From an uncultured Mediterraneibacter sp. (GTDB lineage: Bacteria; Bacillota; Clostridia; Lachnospirales; Lachnospiraceae): a DNA stretch of 64,000 nucleotides. The position numbers and the translations under genes were made by a program. The stretch lies in assembly GCA_944381935.1 (NCBI GenBank), contig CALWMN010000001.1, forward strand, positions 186,001 through 250,000. Direction: 5' to 3'. The notes beneath the pieces are model-generated. The model made no database searches, was not told the origin of the DNA, and saw only the letters and a list, made by a program, of their open reading frames with translations. Below, one piece after another: positions 50,952-60,416 of this stretch; position 1 is the first letter of the stretch; the number at the start of each line of letters is the position of its first letter.

Positions 50952-51285
50952 TGATATTCACCCCCTCATTCTGTATATTTTTATAGTAGGGTAAGTCATC
51001 TTTATATTTTTCAAACTCGCTAAATGGGATGACTGTGGGGGAAACAATCGTTCCATATTCCAGTTCCAAGTCGGATGAAATATCCCAGATCTTTTTCAGC
51101 CGGTTCTGCAAGTCAACACGATCTCCCCGCACAATAGCTACAATATCTATGTCCGAATCATTTTGATAATCGCCTCTTGCATAGGAACCATACAAAATAA
51201 TCCTGACAACATCATCTCCATATACATAGTAATAGATTTCTGTCATTTTTTTTAAAATTGTATTCAACTCATTTTTGGTACACAT
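50944..51285 (-). CDS. MNT-type nucleotidyltransferase (first of the pair)
   Basis: This 113-residue protein has GSYARGDYQNDSDIDI (GS-x10-DxD active site) and a helical C-terminus. It resembles the second MNT gene but is distinct. A decayed copy of its first part occurs at 34077-34179, where a missing A destroys the frame. The A-run at the corresponding place here (eight A) keeps the frame. The gene overlaps the HEPN start by 8 bases. Confidence 0.85.
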   Translation of the reverse strand: MCTKNELNTILKKMTEIYYYVYGDDVVRIILYGSYARGDYQNDSDIDIVAIVRGDRVDLQNRLKKIWDISSDLELEYGTIVSPTVIPFSEFEKYKDDLPYYKNIQNEGVNIIA

Positions 51286-52015
51286 ACTGTCTGTTTCGCC
51301 TCCTTCAAATATTGTTTAATCAAACAGGCGCTCTATAACCATCTATATACAGAATCCATAACGTAAACTTCTTTTTTCATTATACTAGATTTTTTCCTAC
51401 TTTAACACCCCTTTGTGCTTCATAGTATTGACCGGCTATCTTCTTTTGCAGATTTTCAAATTCTCTTTGCTTTAGCTCCTGTGTTGCGTCTGTATAGATA
51501 TTCAGGGTAGTTTTGACGTCCTTATGTCCAAGCACATCCTGAACAACTTTAATATTTACTCCAGACTCTACAAGCCGGGTTGTAAATGTATGCCGCAGTG
51601 AATGGCAACTGAACCGGGGCAATAATACTTTAGGATTGTTGGTTTTGTTCAACAGAGCATCATTACAGTCACGGATGATCCTGCGTATAGCCTTGTTCAG
51701 GGTTCCCTGATGCTGTACTCCGCCAAACCGATTTACAAATATAAAATCTGTATATCCGTCTATCGTTACTTTACACTGAATATCATTCTCCTCCTGATAT
51801 TGCTTTTCCTGTAAAAACGCCTCTTTTACATAGTCGAGCATGGGAATCTGTCTTGTTCCGGCTTTTGTTTTTGGCGTATGTACGTTAAAATAGCATCTGT
51901 TTTCCGCATGATTATAATAAACCAGAGTATGATTCACGTCTATGATCCCCCGCTCCAGATCAATATCGCACCACCTGAGTCCCGTAACTTCTCCTACCCT
52001 CATTCCAGTCCCAAG
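51182..52015. repeat. Long direct repeat of the integrase-side region, right copy
   Basis: This is the intact counterpart of 34077-34912. It covers the start of the first MNT gene, the spacer, and the integrase C-terminal half. Differences are scattered single bases. Homology stops exactly where the left copy becomes the chimeric sigma-like sequence. Confidence 0.8.
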
Positions 52016-52648
52016 CATTACCGCGAAAATCGTATACCAATGGTGAAAAGGCGTCTTTTCCGATTGCAGAAATTCCAAAAACAAATCCTGCTCTGCCTGT
52101 GTAAGAGCTTTCCGCTTATTCGTCTCCAGATTACGAGCCTGCTTTAATTCTTTTAAAACATTATCAGATACATTGGTACGCAGATACCCGTCATCCACCG
52201 CTACTGTTAAAACCTGATGTAAAACAGTATGCACATTATCCACTGTTGAAATTTTAAGCTGCCTCTCGTCTACAAGCAGATTATAAAACCTCTTTATATC
52301 TGATTTTTTCAAGGTCTGAATACGGAGTTTCCCCACCTCGTCTGCGGCAAATTGTTCATACATATAGCAGTAATTCTGGAATGTGTTATCCTTTAATCCA
52401 CGTTTCATCTCCCGCCACAGATTATACATATCATTGACTGTAACATTCTTCGCTTCAGCACGAATCCCGTCATGTTTATCCTTAGCTATCTCATCTTCTT
52501 TCTCCCTGAGTGCCTCTAATGTGGCGGCTGTGCAACTATGACGTCTGCCGTCTCTTGTAGTCCAACGATATATATAATAACCGTCTGTCCTTTCCGTTTC
52601 TCCTGTTCTCAGCAATCTATGCTTGCTGTCATATCTCTTCTTTGCCAT
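51380..52648 (-). CDS. int: Tyrosine integrase, Tn916-like
   Basis: This 422-residue site-specific recombinase moves the element. An N-terminal arm-binding domain of Tn916 Int type (DGYYIYRWTTRDGRRHSC) is followed by a SAM-like core-binding domain. The catalytic domain has Arg in GTGMRVGEVTGLRW, His-x-x-Arg in CHSLRHTFTTRL, His in LGHKDVKTT and nucleophile Tyr in LNIYTD. All key residues are present. An excisionase gene lies 56 bases upstream. The end of the element (att repeat at 49418-49520) is 1.9 kb away across the toxin genes. Confidence 0.95.
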   Translation of the reverse strand: MAKKRYDSKHRLLRTGETERTDGYYIYRWTTRDGRRHSCTAATLEALREKEDEIAKDKHDGIRAEAKNVTVNDMYNLWREMKRGLKDNTFQNYCYMYEQFAADEVGKLRIQTLKKSDIKRFYNLLVDERQLKISTVDNVHTVLHQVLTVAVDDGYLRTNVSDNVLKELKQARNLETNKRKALTQAEQDLFLEFLQSEKTPFHHWYTIFAVMLGTGMRVGEVTGLRWCDIDLERGIIDVNHTLVYYNHAENRCYFNVHTPKTKAGTRQIPMLDYVKEAFLQEKQYQEENDIQCKVTIDGYTDFIFVNRFGGVQHQGTLNKAIRRIIRDCNDALLNKTNNPKVLLPRFSCHSLRHTFTTRLVESGVNIKVVQDVLGHKDVKTTLNIYTDATQELKQREFENLQKKIAGQYYEAQRGVKVGKNLV

Positions 52649-52704
52649 GTTTTCCTCCCTGTTTAAAAGGACTGTGCGCAGATTTGCTCACAGTCCTGAT
52701 TACA

Positions 52705-52902
52705 TTAAATTGAATATGCTTTCTCCAGATAATCCTCCAACTTGCGGCGTTTAAACATACGCTTTGAGCCGTTCCAAAGAACGAACTCGCAACGCTCGTC
52801 AGAACTGAGATCGCGCAACTTATTGATGCCGATTCCGGTATATGCCGCTGCCTCTTCCAACGTTAAAGTTGATTTCTCCCAGATTGGTACTTCCTGTCTC
52901 AT
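52705..52902 (-). CDS. xis: Excisionase (Xis-like) with winged helix-turn-helix
   Basis: This 65-residue protein reads VPIWEKSTLTLEEAAAYTGI, then INKLRDLSSDE and FKRRKLEDYLEKA. This is the MerR-like DNA-binding motif of Tn916-type excisionases, which bend att DNA and direct the integrase to excise. AGGAGGAATTAT precedes the ATG. It lies immediately upstream of the integrase gene. Confidence 0.9.
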   Translation of the reverse strand: MRQEVPIWEKSTLTLEEAAAYTGIGINKLRDLSSDERCEFVLWNGSKRMFKRRKLEDYLEKAYSI

Positions 52903-52917
52903 AATCTATAATTCCTC

Positions 52918-54960
52918 CTACTCATTTTTTAAAATATTTACCAAGCGGATGTAGAGGAAGCGCTGCTTATTTTTTTTACTTCCTGGCAATTTCAGCGTCC
53001 TTTTTCCTTCTGCCTTGCCCCTCGTCTCAATCAGACCTTTTGCTTCCAATTCGTTCAGGACAGCATATTTGCTGAAATTAGCCCATTCTATTCCCCAAAG
53101 CCGCAGATAACTTTTCGCTTTTTCCAAAAAGACTTCCAAACGGACGTACAGATACCTTGAGTCAGCGAAAATTCTCCCAGCATAATTTGGCTGTTCTTCT
53201 GCAGGAAGTGGTTCAATCTCTCCACTTTCATAAATAGCTTTGCACACATCTCCCAATATTTCTCCAAAATCATTCGTCTTTAATGCTTTTTCGTTCCCTC
53301 TTATGACCTGAAGAATTATTCCCTGCCATTCCATGAACAAATCCGATGTCTGTTCTTCCTCAAGGAATCCTCTGTCTTTCGCATATGTAAGGAGAATTTC
53401 CGCAGTTACACAAAGTACTCCGTACATTTCCGTATAACGCGGATATTTTGAAATTTTTTCTGTACGGTAATAATCCATTTTTGTGGATATGTGCTCACCC
53501 GTTTGCCAATAATTTTCCGTTATCCATGCAATGAAATCGTATAAATGCGTTGTCAAAATCTTCCAATTCCTTTGGTAATAACGAAGAATTTCATTTTTTA
53601 CCGAATCATCTTTAATATCTAAGATTAGATGTCGTGTCAGAGAAGATTTTACGCCGTGGATATGTTCTCCTGTGATAATTCCTACTCCCCTCACCGGGTA
53701 ATACCCGGCGTTAGGATTTTGGGCAAAATCCGTCATCCTCTCAATCCCCTTCCGATCTCCATACATCCGTGTAATTTTTTCCAGTTTTTTATCCAATTCA
53801 GCTTGCTTTGTTCTTGTTGCCGCCGGCATGAAATCGTCAATAGTAAGTACGCAATCCGGATGAGTACCGATTGCCTTTTCAAGTCCGCCCTCCGTTGAAC
53901 TGAAAGTCACTTCTGGCTCCTGAATCGCTTTACGGTTGAAAATTTTTGTCATGCACAATGCCAAGCTCGTCTTTCGGCTATTCGTCTCACCAATCACCGC
54001 CAGCATAAATTTCACCGGATTACCGCTCTCTTCAAAGAGTGTTGTAAGAACCCCCACATGGGCGAAGAGGAAGAGCGGCAATGTAATTTTGTGGTCACTG
54101 CAGATTTCCAGCATCTTCAACACTTTATCGAAAATATCTTCCGTTCCTACTGTCTCTTTGCAATATTTAAAGCGGAAATCCCCATTTCCCTTGATTCCCC
54201 CAATTTTATCGCCTATATTTCCCTTATCATATATGTAAACAGGGGCTCCATTTACTTTTTTCCAGCCGTTGGTCGAATAGACCACTTCCATTTCAACGGT
54301 GCTATTGAGAATCAGTTGACTGATATATTCATCAAACGGTTTTTCTTTGTTCTTATATATGGCAGTTCCTCTGGATGCATCTTTAACCCATTTGAATTTC
54401 GAGACATCTTCTGCTGAAATGCTGAACTCCGTAATTTTTCTCCCCCGCATATATATATCCCATTCATATTCCCACGCCTCTTTCTCTCCGAACCGCGTAT
54501 ACGAAATCTTTTTGATAATTTTTTTCAATACCAAATCAAAATTTTGCTGACCTTCTGCTGACTCAACAATAGTCGTCCCTTTAACTGCTGTGTTCGTATC
54601 CTCCGAAGCACATGCCGTCACCGGACAGCTCGGCTTTATCGGCTGACTGGATATAACCGTTGCCGCTCGGTTCTGCGCTATATCATTTTCTGACAATATC
54701 GTTGATTCCACGCGAGAGAAAAGGCGCTTTCTTGGCACCTGTTCTACTGCCGTGCATTTCCCCGCATCAACATGGGAAAATAATCTCCTTCCGATCATTT
54801 CTTCCGGAGTAATGTTCTTATCCGTATCCACTTGCGAAAATAGTCGCCGCTTTTGGGGATTCACCTCCGAAGTCGTGCTTTCGCTCTTATTCACATTGGA
54901 AAAAAGTCGCTTTCGTGGAGTACACTCATCTACATTTGAATTCACTTTCCTATTATTCAT
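52918..54960 (-). CDS. DUF927 helicase/primase-like protein with N-terminal RLFS repeats
   Basis: This 680-residue protein has two parts. The first 100 residues contain four repeats built on RKRLFSNV, RRLFSQVD, GRRLFSHVD and RKRLFSRV, spaced about 22-25 residues, in a disordered charged region. The rest is a DUF927-type domain with an ATPase core: IGETNSRKTSLALCM in the Walker A position (Arg replaces the usual Gly) and VLTIDDFMPA as Walker B. DUF927 proteins are found in mobile elements near replication or recombination genes. The ATG at 54960 follows TAGGAGAG. It is followed closely by the excisionase and integrase genes. Confidence 0.8.
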   Translation of the reverse strand: MNNRKVNSNVDECTPRKRLFSNVNKSESTTSEVNPQKRRLFSQVDTDKNITPEEMIGRRLFSHVDAGKCTAVEQVPRKRLFSRVESTILSENDIAQNRAATVISSQPIKPSCPVTACASEDTNTAVKGTTIVESAEGQQNFDLVLKKIIKKISYTRFGEKEAWEYEWDIYMRGRKITEFSISAEDVSKFKWVKDASRGTAIYKNKEKPFDEYISQLILNSTVEMEVVYSTNGWKKVNGAPVYIYDKGNIGDKIGGIKGNGDFRFKYCKETVGTEDIFDKVLKMLEICSDHKITLPLFLFAHVGVLTTLFEESGNPVKFMLAVIGETNSRKTSLALCMTKIFNRKAIQEPEVTFSSTEGGLEKAIGTHPDCVLTIDDFMPAATRTKQAELDKKLEKITRMYGDRKGIERMTDFAQNPNAGYYPVRGVGIITGEHIHGVKSSLTRHLILDIKDDSVKNEILRYYQRNWKILTTHLYDFIAWITENYWQTGEHISTKMDYYRTEKISKYPRYTEMYGVLCVTAEILLTYAKDRGFLEEEQTSDLFMEWQGIILQVIRGNEKALKTNDFGEILGDVCKAIYESGEIEPLPAEEQPNYAGRIFADSRYLYVRLEVFLEKAKSYLRLWGIEWANFSKYAVLNELEAKGLIETRGKAEGKRTLKLPGSKKNKQRFLYIRLVNILKNE

Positions 54961-55128
54961 AATCGCTCTCCTATGCAAAAGTATTTTTGTTTACGCTGAC
55001 ATTATACATTTTCATCATGGATTTTGGAATTTATATAATATGCCTTTTAATTTAATAAATAGTATATTTTTATCATTTTTTATGCTATTATTTCTATAAA
55101 ACTAAACTTTTTATGAGGTGTATGTTAT

Positions 55129-56748
55129 ATGAATAGAAATAACAATTTAAATTCTGATCTTATTGATAGGAAGTATAAATTAAAATATTACTACTGGATA
55201 GACATTGATAGTCTTATTGAAAACATCCGATACCAAATCAACAGGCAAAAGGGGGCGACAGACTTCCATATTTTTCACTGTATTTTTAAGGCGCTCTATC
55301 ATTCTCCCGATTGCAGTCATTATTTCAATTTTTTGACTTCAGAAAGCAGTTTTAATTTTTCTACACTACGAAACAAAAAGTTTCTAGCCGGATGCCACTA
55401 CATCTTTGAAACCATTTTGGAAAACCATTGTATTTTATATGGTTTTTATCAAACATTACACCAAAATCCTGGGCAGAAAATACGAATCAGTGCTAAAACA
55501 ACCAAAGAACGAAAAGAAAAGTCATTCGGACAATATGATAATACACTAGCTCAAAACTATAACAAATATAAACTTCGTTTCCAAAAATTCAGCGAAAATT
55601 ATTCTTATCAATATTTAAAAGAGCATTATAGTTTTTCTGAAACAACTGGATTTCCTGTTGCATTTGAATATAACGAACCTTTAGCCCGCTTTTTATTCAC
55701 TCAGTTTTCAATACGGACTTTTGATGCCAATGTCGGGAAACCTTCTTCGCTAAAATATTACCAAACACTTTTTTGCGAAATCAAAAGATTTCAAAATGGC
55801 TGGAAAGATAAGAATAATGATTACTGCGGAAATTGCTTTGGCGAAATCTGCAAATGCAGCAGAAAGAATGCCCAAAAACTTCCCCAAATCGCTTCTTTAA
55901 CATTTGAGTATTCCATCGAATATCTGTACGGCTTCTCCTTTTTCCGTTCAGTGTTTGAACTGTTGAACTACATTTATAACAAAGCAGCGTATACATCAAA
56001 TAGTCCAAAAAGTACATGCAAAAAACACCATATTCTCTATCACCCTGAATTTAGGATTATGCTCGAAAATTTATCTGGTGATCCTACTTTAGATTTAATT
56101 TCACAGGTTGCCAGTTTACCAATGGTATATAATCGCTATTTTTTTCTTCAATACATACTGTACAATATTGTCTCTTCTGAAAAATTGGAACGTGACATTT
56201 TACCACTTGGCAAGCATTCATTATTTGAACAGCTCCCCGGCGCACCAGCATCGAACTTTTATTTGATTGAAGATGGATTATCTCGTGCCGGAAATTACAT
56301 TCAAAGGATGCACTATATTGTACTCCCACTCCTTGAAGATTTGTGGAGTGTAATAACCCATGAGTTATCTGAAATAAATCTACAGACTTACGAGCAATAT
56401 ATTAGTTCCAATTCAGATATTTTAAGCTTTGACTTTTCTTCCTATGAAATACACGATTTTGAAGAAATAGAAAATTTTTCTTTGCAAGAAAATAAAAAAA
56501 CCTTTTATACCAAACTCAGAGAAAAGGCTTCTAAGTCCTTTCCTAAAATTGACACACTATTAGATTCCGTTTCCAAACCACATGCTGTCAAATTGCTTAA
56601 TAATTACTTAACCTATTCCCGCATTGATAACATCCCTAAAGATACGACTGAACAATTATTTGTGTCTAGTAGTGACGGTACATCAAAATCTTTAAAAGCC
56701 CAGCATACAGATATGCTCTCTGACTTTGCGAAAAAAATATTTAAGTAA
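55129..56748 (+). CDS. Unknown 539-residue protein with a small Cys cluster
   Basis: No family is recognised. The protein is Tyr-, Phe- and Asn-rich with no signal peptide. A possible metal site lies near residue 240: CGNCFGEICKCSRK (four Cys). The middle is hydrophobic and helical (LPMVYNRYFFLQYILYNIV), perhaps buried core rather than membrane. It is transcribed divergently from the DUF927 gene, with only about 170 AT-rich bases between the starts, and is alone on the plus strand of the second element. GAGGTG precedes the ATG. Its base composition is AT-richer than its neighbours. It could be a defence or accessory gene. Confidence 0.7.
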   Translation: MNRNNNLNSDLIDRKYKLKYYYWIDIDSLIENIRYQINRQKGATDFHIFHCIFKALYHSPDCSHYFNFLTSESSFNFSTLRNKKFLAGCHYIFETILENHCILYGFYQTLHQNPGQKIRISAKTTKERKEKSFGQYDNTLAQNYNKYKLRFQKFSENYSYQYLKEHYSFSETTGFPVAFEYNEPLARFLFTQFSIRTFDANVGKPSSLKYYQTLFCEIKRFQNGWKDKNNDYCGNCFGEICKCSRKNAQKLPQIASLTFEYSIEYLYGFSFFRSVFELLNYIYNKAAYTSNSPKSTCKKHHILYHPEFRIMLENLSGDPTLDLISQVASLPMVYNRYFFLQYILYNIVSSEKLERDILPLGKHSLFEQLPGAPASNFYLIEDGLSRAGNYIQRMHYIVLPLLEDLWSVITHELSEINLQTYEQYISSNSDILSFDFSSYEIHDFEEIENFSLQENKKTFYTKLREKASKSFPKIDTLLDSVSKPHAVKLLNNYLTYSRIDNIPKDTTEQLFVSSSDGTSKSLKAQHTDMLSDFAKKIFK

Positions 56749-56872
56749 CCCCATTTCCCTATCTCCCCCGGATTTTAGGATATATTTATACCATTTTCAG
56801 ATATAAAGCCTACAAAACCGGGGGATTTAAGGGATTAGGGGGTACTGCTATTATAATAATCTACAATGCAAT

Positions 56873-57766
56873 TTACATCTGTATCTGTCCTGTCTGGCTA
56901 TCATAAAAATATATATGGTCTGACAGTACCTCTTCCTCTGCTACCATCGTACTATTCACTTCACGTACCATTTCATCCAATGCCTTTCCCGGTATCCCCG
57001 CGCTCTCCGGCACCAGGATGGACTCGTGGACACTTGAAGGCAGGATGTAAAAGCTCTGCCCGTCTGCAATCTTCTCCAGAAGCGGCTTGCAAAGCAGCTT
57101 TGCCGCGCCGTACATATTATTCTGATTCGTCAGGACATATATCCCTGCTCCCTCCATCTTCTCCTTGCCCGCAGTTTTTGATCCTGCCGTCATTTTCCTA
57201 AGCGTTTCGTCCATATCTGTCAGAAGATATCTCTGCTCAAGATTGTTTTCTTCTGCCTGTGCGATCAGTTCTTCTTCCTTTATGTCCCACCGGGCAAGAT
57301 TCTCCTTTTTTATCTTCATATTTCCCTGCCCCTCATTTATCGGAAGCACCAGCATATAGCATACCGCAAGGTCCAGAAACGGATGCCATACCAGATCTTT
57401 TAAAAACTCACTGTTTCGTTCCTTTGACAGCAGCACCGGATAAACATGGTTTTTTGCCGCTTCCCACGACAATACTGCTTCTTCCCATTCTTCTGAGTTG
57501 CTCCTTGCCTCCGCATCTTCAACGCAGCGCAGAAGCACCCTTTCGCACTCCTCAACCGGAATCCCGATCTCATGCATCTCAAAAAAGCCTTTTATGCTGA
57601 TGGACGGAATTGCCTGTATTTCCCCTTTCTCCTTTTTATCAAAGATCAGTTTCCTGTCCCTGGTATCGTTGCATTTTATTACTTCTTCCTCCCTAATCTC
57701 GTAGTCCTCTTTTAACCTCTCCTGTAACCTTGTGTGCATTTCCCGCACAAATTCTTCATACTGCAT
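56873..57766 (-). CDS. DUF5688-family protein
   Basis: This 297-residue protein starts MQYEEFVREMHTRLQERLKE and contains CLNDTRDRKLIF-type and AIPSISIKGFF segments of DUF5688, a family frequent on Lachnospiraceae mobile elements with no known function. The ATG at 57766 has AGGAG upstream; an in-frame start eleven codons earlier has none. It is the last gene of a minus-strand set that includes RecT and YqaJ. Confidence 0.78.
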   Translation of the reverse strand: MQYEEFVREMHTRLQERLKEDYEIREEEVIKCNDTRDRKLIFDKKEKGEIQAIPSISIKGFFEMHEIGIPVEECERVLLRCVEDAEARSNSEEWEEAVLSWEAAKNHVYPVLLSKERNSEFLKDLVWHPFLDLAVCYMLVLPINEGQGNMKIKKENLARWDIKEEELIAQAEENNLEQRYLLTDMDETLRKMTAGSKTAGKEKMEGAGIYVLTNQNNMYGAAKLLCKPLLEKIADGQSFYILPSSVHESILVPESAGIPGKALDEMVREVNSTMVAEEEVLSDHIYFYDSQTGQIQM

Positions 57767-57828
57767 ATTCCTTTTCTCCTGTCTTTTTTCAACTGACACT
57801 CTGTCTCTGTCTGCATATGCCGTTACAT

Positions 57829-58641
57829 TTATGCACTTTCCTCTGTATAAGCTGCGTCAAAGATGTCCTCAGTGCTCACTTCATCCATGCTTTCGGCAAT
57901 CTTATTCCTGATCGTCTCGTCCGTGGAAATCGCCTTGCGGAAATCCGCCTTAATCGGGGCGTACTTCAACGCCTGCTTGATGACCGTCTTTTTCGCCATG
58001 CTCTCATAACTGGTTTTCCACGGACTGAAAGAGGTATCAAAGGCTTTGGAGTATTCTTTCGCAAAAGCATCTATTGCTGTTTTACTCATGACCTCGAATC
58101 CGAATCCCCCGTTCGTCAGCTTGAACATCCCGTAGAAAAGCCGGACTTCCCCTCGTTCCCCCAATGTCGGACGGTGTTCCAGTTTTGGGTTCAACCCCAG
58201 TTCATACTCAAACTCATCATTTTCATAGACTGCCTGCGCAGAAATAATCTGTATCTGCGGATTCCGGTATCCCAGGTCAATCAGACCTTTATAGCCGATC
58301 TGGAACTGGCACTCCATTGTCCCCTTGTTGTTGTAGGGAATAAGGTATGCCTGTCCAAGCGGCGTATTCGGTTCCAGTCCAAGCTGCGCGGCGTTCATCA
58401 GCGCCGCGAGGAAGCTCATCTGCGTACATTCCTGCAGTTTAGGCGTAGTATTTAATGCAGATAATGCCATCCTCGTGAAACGTTCCGGCGTTATCACTTC
58501 AGGCAGAGCTTTCTTGATCTCCGGCTCCATCGCCTTGATCAGATCCGCTATGCTCATGGATTTTGTCAGCTTTGCCTCGCCCTTTGTGACTTCTGCTTTC
58601 TTAGCCAGTTCTTCTTTTACGTTTGTCGTTCTTCCTGCCAT
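57829..58641 (-). CDS. recT: RecT single-strand annealing protein
   Basis: This 270-residue phage-type recombinase binds single-stranded DNA and anneals homologous strands. It has MALSALNTTPKLQECTQMSFL and LGLEPNTPLGQAYLIPYNNK, then FQIGYKGLIDLGYRN, the conserved RecT core. It pairs with the YqaJ exonuclease gene at 59490-60416, about 0.8 kb upstream, as in Rac-like RecET modules, although a toxin-antitoxin pair is inserted between them. It may support recombination of the element. Confidence 0.95.
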   Translation of the reverse strand: MAGRTTNVKEELAKKAEVTKGEAKLTKSMSIADLIKAMEPEIKKALPEVITPERFTRMALSALNTTPKLQECTQMSFLAALMNAAQLGLEPNTPLGQAYLIPYNNKGTMECQFQIGYKGLIDLGYRNPQIQIISAQAVYENDEFEYELGLNPKLEHRPTLGERGEVRLFYGMFKLTNGGFGFEVMSKTAIDAFAKEYSKAFDTSFSPWKTSYESMAKKTVIKQALKYAPIKADFRKAISTDETIRNKIAESMDEVSTEDIFDAAYTEESA

Positions 58642-58705
58642 CTGCTTTTCCTCCGAAATAAAAAGAGACAGGATACTGCTCCTGCCTCCGTAATATATCT
58701 ATCTG

Positions 58706-59029
58706 TTATTCTTTTATCTCTGATATCCCAAATAAGATTTTAAGGTAATCCTGACGCTCATTTAAAATACGTATGATACGGATCTGTTCCATCTCTACCC
58801 GGTAGAAAATGTAATTATTCTCACAAAACAGGCAGCGGTATTCCGTCTTGATTCCCGTAATCGAGGATACCTCTGCTCCCATATAAGGAAATACAGTCAG
58901 ATTCCTTGCATTTTCTGTAATTTTCCGCAAAATCTTTTCTGCCAGTTCTTCGCTGTTCCAAGTCTCTAAAACAGTCTCCCTGATATGAAACAAATCTTCC
59001 CGTGCCTTTGGCGAATAATATAATTCCAT
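58706..59029 (-). CDS. RelE/ParE-family toxin
   Basis: This 107-residue protein begins MELYYSPKAREDLFHIRETV and ends with RCLFCENNYIFYRVE and RIIRILNERQDYLKIL, the fold order of RelE/ParE toxins. The start at 59029 lies 1 base after the antitoxin stop. A longer in-frame start at 59107 overlaps the antitoxin and is unlikely. It is distinct from the toxin at 49521-49850. Confidence 0.85.
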   Translation of the reverse strand: MELYYSPKAREDLFHIRETVLETWNSEELAEKILRKITENARNLTVFPYMGAEVSSITGIKTEYRCLFCENNYIFYRVEMEQIRIIRILNERQDYLKILFGISEIKE

Positions 59030-59030
59030 C

Positions 59031-59276
59031 TCAAAGTCCCAGTGACTTTTCCACTTCATCGGCAGAAAGCCATCCGTCCTTTCCTGCGGACTGTTCACCC
59101 TCCCCAAGTTTTGACATTAAGGCAAGAGCCGCACGCATTTTATCGTATTCTTTCATATCAAGTATCACATATTCCCCACGCCCGTTTTTTGTCAGAAATA
59201 TCGGAGAACCCTCCTGTGCTTCTTTCAATACTTCCGTATAATTTCTCAGATCAGAAATCGGTTTAATGTTTGGCAT
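59031..59276 (-). CDS. Phd/YefM-family antitoxin
   Basis: This 81-residue protein reads MPNIKPISDLRNYTEVLKEA, then PIFLTKNGRGEYVILDMKEYDKM, the conserved Phd/YefM N-terminal DNA-binding domain. The disordered C-terminus wraps the toxin. The ATG at 59276 follows AAAGGG by eight bases. The pair represses its own promoter in this family. Confidence 0.9.
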   Translation of the reverse strand: MPNIKPISDLRNYTEVLKEAQEGSPIFLTKNGRGEYVILDMKEYDKMRAALALMSKLGEGEQSAGKDGWLSADEVEKSLGL

Positions 59277-59489
59277 ATCATACACCCTTTCATCTTTTTT
59301 TATAGTATATCACTCTCCTTTAAAAATAACAATGTAAATTCACACGTGAATTTATCAGCATTTATTCTTCCCTGTCTGTTACTCATCCCATATCTTTTTA
59401 ATCAGCCAATATAACAGTCTCTCCCTGATCTTCATTTTTCCTTTCCCGCAGGCGGCAGGACTCCCCGCCGCCCGCACGATCTGTTTATT

Positions 59490-60416
59490 TTATGCCGCTT
59501 TAACCGTAAACCGCCGGCTCACCGTCTCCTTACGGTATTTCTCGTAAATCTCCGGCTGTTCTTCTTTCAGGCGTTTCTCGTCCAGGCGGTTGCTGCTCAC
59601 GGCTTTCCAGGATACCCGGTAATGCTCATTCTCTGCAAGCTCCGCTTCTCCGAGATACAGCTTCAGCTCCTGCTCGATCTGCTTTTTCTCTATATCCATG
59701 CGCTCGATCACCGCAAGAAGCTCCTGCCTGCGCTGTAACTTTTCATCGAATCCGGTCAGGGGAATACTCTCCGGCACAGACTGTCTGTAATACTCTGCGA
59801 TCACACTGTCCGCAATCTTAGAGCCGTCCGGGTCCGGTAGGATTTTTTTCTGCACATGGTTCTCCCAGAAATCTTTTTCAACCTCCGTCAGATAATGGAT
59901 CATCTCCTCATCCCGTTCGATCCTGCACCACTTGAACTCTCTGCCATAGATCAGGACGGCAATATACCAACACTCTGCTCCCGTCACCGCCATGTAGTGA
60001 TGGCACTGTAATTCATAATGTGCGGGAATCTTCCCGTCTTTCCAATGGTCCGCCAGATAAGGACTTGCCGTTTTACACTCCAGTCCGGCGTTCTCCCCTA
60101 CTACCATACGGTCTACATCTGCAATCATAAAAGGATACTGCTCATTATAAAACATGGCATTTGCGCGCCTGACCTTTTTCCCTGCCGCTTCCATAAACCT
60201 TTTTGCCACATAGTCCTCAAACTCCCTGCCCTGCCGCATGGCTTCGTTGTCAATCTGTTCTGTCTCTTCTGTCGTCTTATCCAGATAGACCGCCATTGCG
60301 GAGCGGTACGGGTTCAACCCGCAGACCGCCCCGGCATCCGATCCTCCGATACCATTTTTGCGGTATCTCAGCCATAATTCTTCCGCCATTCCCAGCGTAG
60401 ATACTAATTTCTTCAT
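59490..60416 (-). CDS. YqaJ-type viral recombinase exonuclease
   Basis: This 308-residue protein of the lambda exonuclease (PD-(D/E)xK) group shows IGGSDAGAVCGLNPYRS near residue 24, Asp in FMIADVDRMV and Glu-x-Lys in AGLECKTASPYLADHW. It resects double-stranded DNA ends to feed the RecT annealing protein. The C-terminal half is a coiled coil (LLAVIERMDIEKKQIEQELK) common in these enzymes. It overlaps the upstream small gene by 4 bases. Confidence 0.92.
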   Translation of the reverse strand: MKKLVSTLGMAEELWLRYRKNGIGGSDAGAVCGLNPYRSAMAVYLDKTTEETEQIDNEAMRQGREFEDYVAKRFMEAAGKKVRRANAMFYNEQYPFMIADVDRMVVGENAGLECKTASPYLADHWKDGKIPAHYELQCHHYMAVTGAECWYIAVLIYGREFKWCRIERDEEMIHYLTEVEKDFWENHVQKKILPDPDGSKIADSVIAEYYRQSVPESIPLTGFDEKLQRRQELLAVIERMDIEKKQIEQELKLYLGEAELAENEHYRVSWKAVSSNRLDEKRLKEEQPEIYEKYRKETVSRRFTVKAA

